Shown one piece after another: positions 8,804-18,348 of a stretch of DNA of 64,000 nt. This DNA comes from JBJXFE01 sp046153875 (GTDB lineage Bacteria > Planctomycetota > Phycisphaerae > Phycisphaerales > UBA1924): the NCBI GenBank assembly GCA_046153875.1, contig JBJXFE010000008.1, positions 1 through 64,000 of the forward strand, written 5' to 3'. Each line of letters begins with the position of its first letter. Within the stretch, counting starts at the first letter, position 1. The position numbers and the translations under genes are program-made. The notes beneath the pieces are model-generated. The model did not search any database. It was not told where the DNA came from and saw only the letters and a program-made list of their open reading frames with translations.

Positions 8804-10509
8804 GATGATGCGGCGAGCGTTTCGCGCGCGACGCGGTCGAAGAGGCCGGTCGGGGGGGGGGTGCCGGTCCAGGCCTCGAACTGCCGGGCGGCCTGGGAGG
8901 TGAAGACCTCGACGCCGTCGATGGTGCGGTGGCCGTGGGCGGCCGCGGCCCGCAGGAGAGGGGTGAGCACGGGGTTGTAGACGGTGTCGAGGACGAGCAG
9001 CGATCCCGGTTGGCGGGCGCGGAGCGTGTCGATCGGGATGGGCGAGCCGGCGGGGTCCGGGCCGCCCGACATGCCGACCGGGGTCGCGTTGACGACCGCG
9101 CGGACAGCGGGGTCGGCAAGATCGTGCGAGCCGCCGGGTGTGACCGGGCCCGGCAGGCCCGTGAGGTCTTCGCACAGGGCCTCGGCGTGGTCGCGGGTGC
9201 GGTTGAAGATGATGACACGGGCACCCTCGGCGGCGGCGGCGTAGGCCGCGGCACGGGCGACGCCGCCGGCGCCGAGGACGGCGAGGGTGAGGTTGTGGAA
9301 GGTGCCGAGCGCGGCCCGCAGACAGTCGGCGATGGCCGGCGCGTCGGTGTTGAACACGCGCGCGGCGATAGGGCGGCCGTCGGGGGCGCGATCGACCGCG
9401 AGCGTATTAGCCGCGCCGATGCGGGCGGCGACCGGGTCGATCGACCAGCCGCGATCGCGCGCGAGGCGGACCAGGTTCTCCTTGTGCGGGATGGTGACGC
9501 TGACGCCGCGGAGCGAGAGGCGGGGATGCTCGACGAGCTCGACGAGCGTGGCCTTGAGGCTGATGTACGCGCTCTCAAGATCGGCGGGCGCGTTGTCGGA
9601 GTGGGCGGGGGCGTCGCGCTCGGTGGCGGCGGGGCGGGCGCCGGGGATCGGCAGCGGGAGGTAGACGCCGGGCCAGTTGATCGCGCTGAAGCCCGCGTTG
9701 TGGACGTGCGGCGAGACCGAGTGCCCGACCGGCCAGCCGACGACGCCGTAGACGTTGGTCGCGGGCCCGATGGAACGGAAGCGGTAGAGGTCCAGCAGTT
9801 CGCGGATGGTGGGCTGCCCCGGGGCGGTGGTGGTGGTGGGGCGGAGACTGGCGAAGGTCAGAAAGGCGCCGAATTTCGGGGCGAGGACGCGCGACATGAG
9901 CCCGAACTCGCCCATGCCCAGGGCGATGGTGGGGCGGTCGCGGTGCTCGAGCAGGTCGAAGAGCTCCAGGTTGTCGCGCAGGGAGCGGCAGCGGTAGGCG
10001 ACCTTGAGGACGCGGGCGGCGGATTCCCCGCGCATGGCGAGCAGGCGGCGGGTCAGGTCCGCGGGTCGGCCGTCGAAGTCGTGGAGGGAGAGGATGAGCG
10101 ACGTGGTGAGGTCGCGGGACTGCTCGGGGTGCTCGACCGCGAGGCGGACCTTCTGGCGGATGTTCGCGGAGCGCGAGAGGGTGGACCACTCCACGTCGAG
10201 GTAGCGCGGCGGGTGCTCGCCGGGGCCGAAGGCGGTGCCGAGGCGTTCGAAGAGGGCGATGCGGGCTGCGTCGTCGCCGTCGTAGGAGCCGCCCTCGCCT
10301 CCCCATGCGGGTCGGCAGGTGACGATGCAGGGGAGCGGGGATGCGGCGACGATGCGGAGGATGTCGGGAGTGGTGTCGGCCGGGCCGCTGAAAAACTCGT
10401 CGATGCGGTACTCGACGAGTTCGGCGCCGGCGGCCTTCGCGGTGCGCGCGTCGGCGAGCGCGGCGTCGGCATCGTGGACAGTGATGGGGACGCAGACGAG
10501 GGTGGACAC
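8800..10509 (-). CDS. aroDE: Fused 3-dehydroquinate dehydratase / shikimate dehydrogenase
   Basis: Catalyses steps 3 and 4 of the shikimate pathway in one 569-residue chain. Residues 1-235 are type I dehydroquinase: EYRID at 33-37, the catalytic H143 in SLHDF and the Schiff-base K169 in RVLKVAYR. Residues from about 255 are shikimate dehydrogenase: GWPVGHSVSPHVHNAGF, VSVTIPHKEN with the catalytic Lys, and the NADP-binding VLGAGGVARA. The same order occurs in plants and chlamydiae; most bacteria have separate genes. An insertion of about 30 residues separates NWPGVYLPLPI from LVELVEHPRLSL. A G10 tract at 8850-8859 encodes prolines near the C terminus. Start GTG 10509 has TAGACT six bases upstream. 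Confidence 0.95.
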   Translation of the reverse strand: MSTLVCVPITVHDADAALADARTAKAAGAELVEYRIDEFFSGPADTTPDILRIVAASPLPCIVTCRPAWGGEGGSYDGDDAARIALFERLGTAFGPGEHPPRYLDVEWSTLSRSANIRQKVRLAVEHPEQSRDLTTSLILSLHDFDGRPADLTRRLLAMRGESAARVLKVAYRCRSLRDNLELFDLLEHRDRPTIALGMGEFGLMSRVLAPKFGAFLTFASLRPTTTTAPGQPTIRELLDLYRFRSIGPATNVYGVVGWPVGHSVSPHVHNAGFSAINWPGVYLPLPIPGARPAATERDAPAHSDNAPADLESAYISLKATLVELVEHPRLSLRGVSVTIPHKENLVRLARDRGWSIDPVAARIGAANTLAVDRAPDGRPIAARVFNTDAPAIADCLRAALGTFHNLTLAVLGAGGVARAAAYAAAAEGARVIIFNRTRDHAEALCEDLTGLPGPVTPGGSHDLADPAVRAVVNATPVGMSGGPDPAGSPIPIDTLRARQPGSLLVLDTVYNPVLTPLLRAAAAHGHRTIDGVEVFTSQAARQFEAWTGTPPPTGLFDRVARETLAASS

Positions 10510-10515
10510 GCGGGC

Positions 10516-10521
10516 AGTCTA
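10516..10521 (-). promoter_or_regulatory. -10 box TAGACT of aroDE
   Basis: Minus-strand TAGACT, six bases, then GTG 10509. The first three bases are also the TAG stop codon of the preceding gene (10519-10521), so stop codon and promoter share sequence. Confidence 0.45.
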
Positions 10522-11373
10522 GTCGCCGCCGCCGCCGCAACCTCCGCCGCCGTCGCCACCGGAACCGCCATCACTCGAACCGCAACCACTCGAGCCGCTC
10601 TTGCTCGAACCGCCCCCGCTCGAACCGCCCCCACTCGAACCGCCGCCGCTGGTGGCGCAACCCCCAGCGATAAACCCGCAGCCCCCGCCATCGCCGGGGC
10701 GTCCGCGGCCCCTCTTGACGGCGAGGATGATCAGGAGGAGAAAAACACCAACCCCCACGGCGATCAAGACTGCGATGACGAGCGAGTTGCTCGTGCCGCC
10801 CGACGATTGAGCCACGATCACGCCGCATCCGACCAGCCCCGTGGCGGCGCCAACACCGGCGAGCGCCGAACCCGCGGATCGCCGCATGAACTGACGCGGG
10901 ACGAGCCAGTAGCGGCGTGTGTTCACTCGTCGGAAGTGCGGCGCGAGACCGAAGCGGACTGAGGAGGGCGGCCAGACGTCCGTCGGGGGTTTGTGGCCGA
11001 AGAAGCGCTGGTAGCTCTCAAGCGTGTGCGCGTACCAGTCCTCGAACTTGTCGTCCTCGTCGCGGCCGCCCTTCGTCGGGCCGTGGTGCAGGGGTCGGCC
11101 GAGGACGCCGGCACACAGGTCTTCCCAGTACGAACGGGTGTAGACGAGGTGGAGGTGCCAGGCCTGATCGACCTCGTCGGAGGGCGTCACGGGGTGCCCG
11201 GCCTCCGTGGCGAGGAAGACAAACCGCTTGTACTCCGCGACCACGCGCTGGGCGAAAGCGATCGACCACCCGTTGTCGCGGGCGATTCGCTGCGCGAAGC
11301 CGAACGGCGCGGCGGGGTCGCCGATGGTGAAGGCTTCGAGGCGAGCGAGGAGGGCGGCTTGGTGGTCGTTCAC
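10519..11373 (-). CDS. GRDP-like membrane protein with Gly/Ser/Cys-rich tail
   Basis: 284 residues. The N-terminal region has FAQRIARDNGWS, VAEYKRFVFLA and the signature VDQAWHLHLVYTRSYW, as in glycine-rich-domain (GRDP-like, PF07173-type) proteins. Residues about 170-225 hold two hydrophobic segments (GSALAGVGAATGLVGCGVIV; SLVIAVLIAVGVGVFLLLIILAV). The last 65 residues are almost only Gly, Ser and Cys, built from 15-bp repeats encoding GGGSS. Start GTG overlaps the upstream gene as GTGA (11370-11373). Function unknown; the Cys-containing flexible tail could bind metal or cross-link, which is speculation. Confidence 0.75.
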   Translation of the reverse strand: MNDHQAALLARLEAFTIGDPAAPFGFAQRIARDNGWSIAFAQRVVAEYKRFVFLATEAGHPVTPSDEVDQAWHLHLVYTRSYWEDLCAGVLGRPLHHGPTKGGRDEDDKFEDWYAHTLESYQRFFGHKPPTDVWPPSSVRFGLAPHFRRVNTRRYWLVPRQFMRRSAGSALAGVGAATGLVGCGVIVAQSSGGTSNSLVIAVLIAVGVGVFLLLIILAVKRGRGRPGDGGGCGFIAGGCATSGGGSSGGGSSGGGSSKSGSSGCGSSDGGSGGDGGGGCGGGGD

Positions 11374-12071
11374 GAAATGGCCCCCGGTTTGGTGATCGCG
11401 GATGGCGCCGCTGCGGAATCGTCATGGTTCGCGCGCTTCCATGAGATCGGATCGGGGAAGCGATCCGAGAACGCGTACGTGTAGAGCATGTGCGAGCTGA
11501 GGGCGAGCATCGCGGATGCGTCGACGATCTCCGTTTCGGCGCGCCAAAACCGAATCAGCGACATGACGGCCATCAACACGAATCCGGGGATCGCAGAGAT
11601 CATCATCAGTCGCCAAAGCGGCGACGAACCTGCCGTCGGCATCGTGACGCCTGCGGCGCGCAGTTCGGTCGGACCGAGAGGGTCCGAGGCACGCACACGA
11701 GTGCGACGTGAACCGCGGAGCCCGGAAGCGATGCCGACCGCGAGGATCGTCAACAGCAAGGCGGCAACGAGCACGATGACAGGAACGACAATCTCGCCGT
11801 CGGTCGCGCCGATCATTTGGCCCAGCATGCCTCTCATCACGACGAGCACGCCAACGTTCATCAGGAGCAGGAGGGCCAACACCGCGCAAACGACCTTGAT
11901 AGGACTCTGACGCCACCGTTCGCGCCAGGATTCGGGACCGACCGCTGCCACCGATTGCACATGCGCACCCGCGGCAACGAGGGCTTCAGCCGCTTCGGCG
12001 ATGCCATCGGCCTCTACCGGGATGAGGTACTCCGAACCGTCCAGCGAGCATCGGGCATGAAACAGGGGCAT
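11370..12071 (-). CDS. Three-helix membrane protein, unknown function
   Basis: 233 residues. A small N-terminal domain (PLFHARCSLDGSEYLIPVEA ... EAAEALVAAGAHVQSVAAV) resembles short input domains in which an alpha/beta unit precedes membrane helices. Three membrane segments follow: VVCAVLALLLLMNVGVLVVM, VVPVIVLVAALLLTILAVGIA and MISAIPGFVLMAVMSLIRF. ATG 12071 is chosen over an in-frame start at 12206 because GGAG lies about 8 bases before it and the domain begins there. Coupled to the GRDP-like gene by a 4-base overlap, so the two products probably act together. Confidence 0.7.
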   Translation of the reverse strand: MPLFHARCSLDGSEYLIPVEADGIAEAAEALVAAGAHVQSVAAVGPESWRERWRQSPIKVVCAVLALLLLMNVGVLVVMRGMLGQMIGATDGEIVVPVIVLVAALLLTILAVGIASGLRGSRRTRVRASDPLGPTELRAAGVTMPTAGSSPLWRLMMISAIPGFVLMAVMSLIRFWRAETEIVDASAMLALSSHMLYTYAFSDRFPDPISWKRANHDDSAAAPSAITKPGAIS

Positions 12072-12254
12072 GAGGAAGTCTCCGAGATGAGATGTGCGAG
12101 CGCGGAAGCCCGCCAGCGCCAGTCTAACCGGGACTGCCGGTTTCCCGATCGGCACCGATCCATCTGGTCTTACAGGCGGCGCTGACGTTAGCGTGACCCG
12201 CGGCATCGCGGCAGGTGCGGGTGCGTGAGAGAGTTCCTCTCGCCGCTGGTCGAG

Positions 12255-13685
12255 TTAGGCGGATGCGCGGAGGTACGTGCCCTTGCGCCACAGCCACTCC
12301 ATCGGACCCATGCGGAAGGCGCGGAGCCAGAGGTTCGCGGCGATGGAGAGGACCCCATAGATCGCCAGCGCAACAGCGAGCCGCTCAAGGGCGCCGACCT
12401 GCCCGAACCAGCCCAGGCCCCAGTGAAAGCTGAGGTAGGACGCGATCAGCGATTCTCCGAGATAGACGCTCAGGGCGGCGCGCCCCGTACGGGCGACCCA
12501 GGCACAGACCGCCGGGGCGCGCCCCGATGAGACGAGCAGAGTGACGCCGCCGAGGTAGGCCAGGCTCACCAGCGGGCCGCCGATGTACATACACGGCCCG
12601 ACGACCATCATCGCCCATGCCGAGTCGGTGATCGCGGGGAGCGCCGCGGCGAGGGAGACCATCGGCAGGCCGACGAGCGCCCCGACCAACACGAACCGTC
12701 GGTGCCACGCGAGACGCGAGGGATCGAAAACCCGCAGCTTCATGAGCGCGGCACCGAGCGTGAACATCGCGACCACCTGCCAGCCGAAGCCGAAAACCAT
12801 GAACATGAGGAAGCTGGCGTACGTGAGCAATCGGAACAGCAGGGCCTGAAGGAACGGCCCGTCGCGCATCGCCTCGGTTTCGGTCTCCATCCAGAGCGGC
12901 GAGTCCGGCGGCCCGGCCGTGCCCGATCGGAACCCCCTGATGAAGCGGCCGAAAGGAGTCTGCCAGAACGGCCCCTTGAACTTGTCCGCGTCGCGGTCGA
13001 CTTCGGCGGGCGTGGCGGGCGTGGCCGCGTCCGGCAGCGCGGCGTGCGAGGCATCGGTGAGTGGCGTTGAGGGTGGCGTCGTTGTGCTGGTCGAGTCGCC
13101 GACATCGGGCGAAACCGTGGCTATAGGCGACGTCGCGGCGACCGGCGAACCGGGCGCGTCTTCATGCCCCGCCATGAACCCCAACGCCGCGGCCGCCGTG
13201 GTGAGGAGAACGGCGATGAGCACCAGCATGCCCGACACAATCAGGAGCGTGCGGGCGGACAACCCTGCGCAGAGCAGCAGGATCAATCCGGCGACGCTGT
13301 ACACGAGGAGGATGTCTCCGGCCCAGAGCAGGATGATGTGGGCGATCCCGAACAGCGCCAGCAGGATCAGGCGGCGGAGATAGGCCGCGGTGAACGGTCG
13401 GCCGGCCGCGCGGGCCCGATCGAGCTGCAGGACGAGACCCATGCCGAAGAGCATGGAGAAGAGCGGAAAGAACTTGCCCTCGCAGAAGATCCTGACGAAC
13501 CACCACGCGGCCGCGTCGCCGGTTGTGGCGGGCGGCTTCATCTCGAGCAGGTGCCCGAAGGGGAGGAAGAAGAGCTGGACGTTGACGAGGAGGATGCCCA
13601 GGAGCGCGACGCCGCGGGCGGCGTCGAGGGCGGGGATTCGCTCCGACGCGGGGACGGGGCCGATGGGCGCGGCGGTCCGGCTCAT
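12255..13685 (-). CDS. DUF418 family polytopic membrane protein
   Basis: 476 residues. The opening LDAARGVALLGILLVNVQLF is the hallmark of DUF418/YeiB proteins, and many hydrophobic segments follow (LLALFGIAHIILLWAGDILLVYSVAGLILLL; VLVGALVGLPMVSLAAALPAI). The C-terminal DUF418 part ends FRMGPMEWLWRKGTYL. A soluble Thr/Pro/Asp-rich loop of about 90 residues (near 185-275) is an unusual insert between the two halves. Function is unknown; relatives are proposed inner-membrane acyl or solute handling proteins without proof. ATG 13685 is preferred over TTG 13694 because TACATT lies seven bases before it. Confidence 0.87.
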   Translation of the reverse strand: MSRTAAPIGPVPASERIPALDAARGVALLGILLVNVQLFFLPFGHLLEMKPPATTGDAAAWWFVRIFCEGKFFPLFSMLFGMGLVLQLDRARAAGRPFTAAYLRRLILLALFGIAHIILLWAGDILLVYSVAGLILLLCAGLSARTLLIVSGMLVLIAVLLTTAAAALGFMAGHEDAPGSPVAATSPIATVSPDVGDSTSTTTPPSTPLTDASHAALPDAATPATPAEVDRDADKFKGPFWQTPFGRFIRGFRSGTAGPPDSPLWMETETEAMRDGPFLQALLFRLLTYASFLMFMVFGFGWQVVAMFTLGAALMKLRVFDPSRLAWHRRFVLVGALVGLPMVSLAAALPAITDSAWAMMVVGPCMYIGGPLVSLAYLGGVTLLVSSGRAPAVCAWVARTGRAALSVYLGESLIASYLSFHWGLGWFGQVGALERLAVALAIYGVLSIAANLWLRAFRMGPMEWLWRKGTYLRASA

Positions 13686-13692
13686 GGTGCAC

Positions 13693-13698
13693 AATGTA
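13693..13698 (-). promoter_or_regulatory. -10 box TACATT of the DUF418 gene
   Basis: Minus-strand TACATT, seven bases, then ATG 13685, with no Shine-Dalgarno. It lies directly after the BaiN stop codon, giving this gene its own likely leaderless promoter. Confidence 0.45.
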
Positions 13699-13704
13699 TG
13701 GGAA

Positions 13705-15042
13705 TCATGGGCGGCTGGTTACGGGCGTCGCCGCCGCGATTCCCGCGACAAAGCCGCTGGCCCAGGCCCACTGGAAGTTGTACCCGCCGATGCGGCCGTC
13801 CACGTCGCAGATCTCGCCGCAGAGGTGAAGGCCGGGGCAGAGGCGGGATTCCATGGTGTCGAGGTGGAGCTCGGCGAGGGGGACGCCGCCCGCGGTGACC
13901 TCGGCGTAGTTCCAGCCGCGGTCGCCGGTGACGGGCAGGGGCGTCTCGCAGACGGCGCGGGCGAGGGCGCGGCGGCGTTCGCGGGTGAGCTGGTGACCGG
14001 GGGTTGAAGGATCGACGCCGGCGGAGCCGCACAGCGCGCGGGCGAGGCGATCGGGGAGGCGGTCGGAAAGGAAGCGGAGGAGAGCGGTGTTCTTGAGCGC
14101 GGCGAGAGCGGCGTCGAGGGAGTCGGCGGACTCGGACGGGAGCCAGTTGATGAGGAGGAGCGGAGTAGGAGGGGTAGGCACAGGCGGGACGCCTGTGCCA
14201 CGAGAAGGGGTAGAGGAGCGCGAAGCGGTCGCGTCGGTGTAGTAGCGGCTGATGTCGAGGACGCCGGGGCCGCTGAGGCCGAAATGGGTGCAGAGGGTCG
14301 AGTCGGTGAAGCTCACGAGGCGCTTGCCGGTGGGGGAGCGGAGCTCGAGCGTGGCGGGGGCGGAGAGGCCGCTGAGGGCGCAGAGCCAGTGGTCTTTCGG
14401 GAGCGTGAGCGGGACGAGGGCGGGCCAGGTGCGCGTCACGGTGTGGCCGAGGGCGCGAACGAGGTCGTAGCCGTGGCCGTCGGAGCCGGACTTGGGGAGG
14501 GAGCGACCGCCGGTGGCGAGGATGATGCGGCGGGCGATTAGATGAGCAGGTGAGGGGGTGGGGGGGTGAGCAGGTGAAGGAGCGAGGAGGAAGCCGTCGT
14601 CAGACTTGGCGATGGACTCGACGCGCCAGGGGTGGATGAGTTGGACACCGGTGTCGCGGGCGGCGCGGAGCAGGGCTTCGAGCACGGTACGGGCGTCGTC
14701 GGTTGTGGGGAAGAGCTTGCCGGTCTCTTCGCGCTTGAGCTCGACACCGAGCTCCCTGAAGAACTCGACGGTGCGCGGCACGTCGAAGCGGCGGATGACG
14801 TTGCGGATGGCGTGGCGCGAGGAGCCGGCGTAGGCGGAGGGGTCCACGGCGTCGTGCGTGACGTTGCAGCGACCGCCGCCGGCGACAAGGACCTTGGCGC
14901 CGAGTTTCAACGCGCCGTCGAGCGCGGCGATGCGCAGGCCGGGGCGCGTGCGTCCGGCCCAGATCGCGGCCATGAGCCCGGCGGCGCCGGCCCCGACGAC
15001 GGCGATGTCCACCTCGGGCGTGTCGATCGGAAGCTCCGGCAC
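13705..15042 (-). CDS. BaiN/HI0933-type FAD-dependent oxidoreductase
   Basis: 445 residues. The FAD dinucleotide fold GAGAAG is at residues 17-22, followed by LGAKVLVAGGGRCNVTH, which is typical of the HI0933/YhiN/BaiN family. The C terminus has GLHLCGEICDVDGRIGGYNFQWAWASGFVAG, also diagnostic. Family members are flavoproteins with poorly defined substrates; BaiN acts on bile acids, but nothing here points to that. Residues near 285-295 (RGTGVPPVPTPP) derive from a palindromic repeat inserted in frame at 14177-14199. A second low-complexity stretch (APSPAHPPTPSPAH) lies near residue 155. Start GTG 15042. Confidence 0.9.
   Translation of the reverse strand: MPELPIDTPEVDIAVVGAGAAGLMAAIWAGRTRPGLRIAALDGALKLGAKVLVAGGGRCNVTHDAVDPSAYAGSSRHAIRNVIRRFDVPRTVEFFRELGVELKREETGKLFPTTDDARTVLEALLRAARDTGVQLIHPWRVESIAKSDDGFLLAPSPAHPPTPSPAHLIARRIILATGGRSLPKSGSDGHGYDLVRALGHTVTRTWPALVPLTLPKDHWLCALSGLSAPATLELRSPTGKRLVSFTDSTLCTHFGLSGPGVLDISRYYTDATASRSSTPSRGTGVPPVPTPPTPLLLINWLPSESADSLDAALAALKNTALLRFLSDRLPDRLARALCGSAGVDPSTPGHQLTRERRRALARAVCETPLPVTGDRGWNYAEVTAGGVPLAELHLDTMESRLCPGLHLCGEICDVDGRIGGYNFQWAWASGFVAGIAAATPVTSRP
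14177..14199. repeat. Perfect palindromic repeat inside the flavoprotein gene
   Basis: GGCACAGGCG (14177-14186) and CGCCTGTGCC (14190-14199) are exact inverse complements around GGA. The motif GGCACAGGCGTCCCGCCTGTG is, to my knowledge, a frequent dispersed repeat in planctomycete genomes. Here it is translated in frame as part of GTGVPPV, in a region where relatives have no such loop. Confidence 0.75.
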
Positions 15043-15048
15043 GGCGTG

Positions 15049-15054
15049 ACTGTA
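15049..15054 (-). promoter_or_regulatory. -10 box TACAGT of the BaiN-type gene
   Basis: Minus-strand TACAGT, six bases, then GTG 15042. It faces away from the mnmA -10 box at 15101, 46 bases off, so two divergent leaderless promoters probably share this short gap. Confidence 0.5.
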
Positions 15055-15100
15055 GTGATTCGGCGCTGGGGCGCGCCGCGTGGGTGCACGAGGGTTTACC

Positions 15101-15106
15101 TACGAT
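15101..15106 (+). promoter_or_regulatory. -10 box TACGAT of mnmA, 5 nt before GTG
   Basis: TACGAT is followed by CCGGC and then GTG 15112. No Shine-Dalgarno is present. The expected transcription start coincides with the GTG. Confidence 0.5.
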
Positions 15107-15111
15107 CCGGC

Positions 15112-16353
<1,242 letters not shown>

Positions 16354-16426
16354 GGGGTGCTCAGGTCGGGTGCCTTGGCGTCCGATAGTTCCGGCGGCGC
16401 GGCAGGTCCGCGCGCCGGAGGCACCC

Positions 16427-17416
16427 ATGCGCACCCCCCCCTCGCGGAGACTGGCGGCCGTCATCCTGGTCCTGGGCGCGATCTGCACGCTCGGGCTGAC
16501 GGTCCAGCATCATCAGCCGGCGCACCAGCCGGGGCACGACTCGCACGCGCCGAAGGCGGCCCAGCCCCACGCGACGCCGGGCGAGAAGCGCCCGACTGCG
16601 ACTCAGCCCGGCAAGTCCGAGGCCAAGCCGGTCAAACCCGCCGCCAAGACGTCGGAGAAGGCCGCGGACAGGTCCGAACGATCCGAGGCCCGGCCCGCGG
16701 CCTCCGACGAGCCGGTGGACGCCGACGGGGCGCTCCGGCTGCTGCGCGAGGGGAACGCGCGGTGGGTGGACGGCTCGCCGCAGCACCCGCGTACGGAGAC
16801 GTCCCGGCGGCAGGTTCTGGCGGAGCAGGGGCAGAAGCCGTTCGTGACGGTGCTGACGTGCGCGGACTCGCGCCTGCCGGTGGAGCGGCTGTTCGACCGC
16901 GGCGTCGGGGAGGTGTTCGTCGTGCGGGTCGCGGGGAATATCGCGGGGAACAGCGAGGTCGGGACGATCGAGTACGGCGTCGGGCACCTGAACACGCCGC
17001 TGCTGGTGGTGATGGGTCATACGCGGTGCGGCGCGGTGGCCGCGGCCGCGAGCGGGGCGGAGGTGCATGGGAAGGTGGCGGGGTTGGTCGCGGCGATCGC
17101 GCCGGCGGTGGAGCGCGCCCGCCGGCAGAACCCGGAGGCGGACGAGTCGCGGATCGCGGCGCTGGCGGTCAAGGAGAACGTCTGGCAGGCGGTGTACGAC
17201 CTGCTCAGGTCCAGCCCGTCGACGCGCGAACTCGTGGAGTCCGGGCGGGTGCGCGTCGTCGGCGCGGTGTGCGACATCGCGACCGGCAAGGTGGACTGGA
17301 TGGGGGAGCACCCGTGGCAGGCGGAGCTGCTCGGGGCGCTAGCGGCCGCCGCACTCGCGGATGGTGCGCACACCGATCGGCACGCCGTCGCCGGGGATGG
17401 CGAGGATCACCGCTGA
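16427..17416 (+). CDS. Membrane-tethered beta-class carbonic anhydrase
   Basis: Interconverts CO2 and bicarbonate. Zinc ligands of the beta class are visible: C145 and D147-x-R149 in LTCADSR, then H198 and C201 in MGHTRCGAV. The catalytic domain starts near residue 100 after a hydrophobic segment (residues 9-25, AAVILVLGAICTLGLTV) and a 70-residue Lys/Pro/Ala/His-rich linker. The layout suggests export with an anchor or signal peptide, so the enzyme probably works outside the cytoplasmic membrane; beta enzymes are more often cytosolic. GGAGG at 16417-16421 is an excellent ribosome site for ATG 16427. Its last 10 bases overlap the end of the convergent methyltransferase gene. Confidence 0.9.
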   Translation: MRTPPSRRLAAVILVLGAICTLGLTVQHHQPAHQPGHDSHAPKAAQPHATPGEKRPTATQPGKSEAKPVKPAAKTSEKAADRSERSEARPAASDEPVDADGALRLLREGNARWVDGSPQHPRTETSRRQVLAEQGQKPFVTVLTCADSRLPVERLFDRGVGEVFVVRVAGNIAGNSEVGTIEYGVGHLNTPLLVVMGHTRCGAVAAAASGAEVHGKVAGLVAAIAPAVERARRQNPEADESRIAALAVKENVWQAVYDLLRSSPSTRELVESGRVRVVGAVCDIATGKVDWMGEHPWQAELLGALAAAALADGAHTDRHAVAGDGEDHR

Positions 17417-18348
17417 TCGCGGGTTCCCGCGTCTTCCTTCTTCATGATCAGCAGGTAGTTGAACCCGCGCAGGAAGAAGTTGCCCTGTTCGGCGGCGCGG
17501 TGCCAGTTGCCGCGCTTGAGCTTGGCGTTGTGCCGGACGACGCACACGACATCGACGGGCTTGAACAAGGCGCGGAGGATGGCGAAGAACTCGAAGCCGA
17601 TGGGCATGAAGACGCCCGCGCCCGAGCCGGGCTCGCCGCCCTTGCGCTTGCGCCACGAATCGCTGGCGTAGACGCCCAGGTAGCGCCGGTCGCGCAGGAC
17701 GCGGTGTGCTTCGGTGAAGACCTGCTCCATCGCGGCGTAGTACGCGCGTCCGCCGTTCTCTCCCGCGGCGTCGAGCCCGCCGATGTCGCGCGGGTCCGTC
17801 GAATACTCCAGGTGCGTGGAGTAGGGTGGATCGATGAAGATGAAGTCGGCCTTGCCGTCCTCGAGCGGGAGCTTGCGGGCGTCGGCGCGGAAGACATCCG
17901 GGCGGCGGGGCGTGAGGTCGTAGCCAAGTGATCGGCGGCCGAGGTGGCGGGCGACGTCGAGGGTGGTGCCCGCGCCGGCCATGGGGTCGATGACGAGGTC
18001 GTTGGGGCGGGTGTAACGGGTGAGGAGCTGCCAGATGACCCAGCTCGGGGTCGCGCCCTGGGTGGCGGGGTCGTAGCCGCCGTCAACGCCGCGTTCAGCC
18101 TCGTCGGGCGCGGGCTCGGAATGGGGTGCATCGGCCGCGACGGGGGCGCCCTTCGCGCGTGTAAAACCCTCGTAGTCCTGGCTGGGGTATTCCCAGAGTG
18201 TGGTGGTGTGGACGCGGAGCGGAGGTTTGGGGGGCAGGCCGCGGCGCGGGCCGTCCTGACGCGGGCCGCGCGGGCCGGGAGGCGGGCGGCGATCACCGGG
18301 AGCCTGACCGCCGCCGGCGGAGCGCGGCGGGCGCGGGGGACCATTCAC
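17407..18348 (-). CDS. DNA N4/N6 methyltransferase, no restriction partner
   Basis: 313 residues. Motif I DPMAGAGTT (residues 121-129) binds AdoMet and motif IV DPPYS (173-177) is catalytic for exocyclic amino methylation; the N-terminal TTLWEYPSQDY is typical of this group (PF01555-like). The first 45 residues are Pro/Gly/Arg-rich and low complexity. No endonuclease lies nearby, so it is probably a solitary regulatory or housekeeping methylase, or may act on RNA. It is the last gene of a chain with ribF and nrnA; its GTG overlaps the nrnA stop as GTGA (18345-18348). Confidence 0.85.
   Translation of the reverse strand: MNGPPRPPRSAGGGQAPGDRRPPPGPRGPRQDGPRRGLPPKPPLRVHTTTLWEYPSQDYEGFTRAKGAPVAADAPHSEPAPDEAERGVDGGYDPATQGATPSWVIWQLLTRYTRPNDLVIDPMAGAGTTLDVARHLGRRSLGYDLTPRRPDVFRADARKLPLEDGKADFIFIDPPYSTHLEYSTDPRDIGGLDAAGENGGRAYYAAMEQVFTEAHRVLRDRRYLGVYASDSWRKRKGGEPGSGAGVFMPIGFEFFAILRALFKPVDVVCVVRHNAKLKRGNWHRAAEQGNFFLRGFNYLLIMKKEDAGTRDQR

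Noticed and set aside
17407..18348. Restriction-modification system
   Set aside because: Only the methyltransferase is present; neighbours are ribF, nrnA and carbonic anhydrase.
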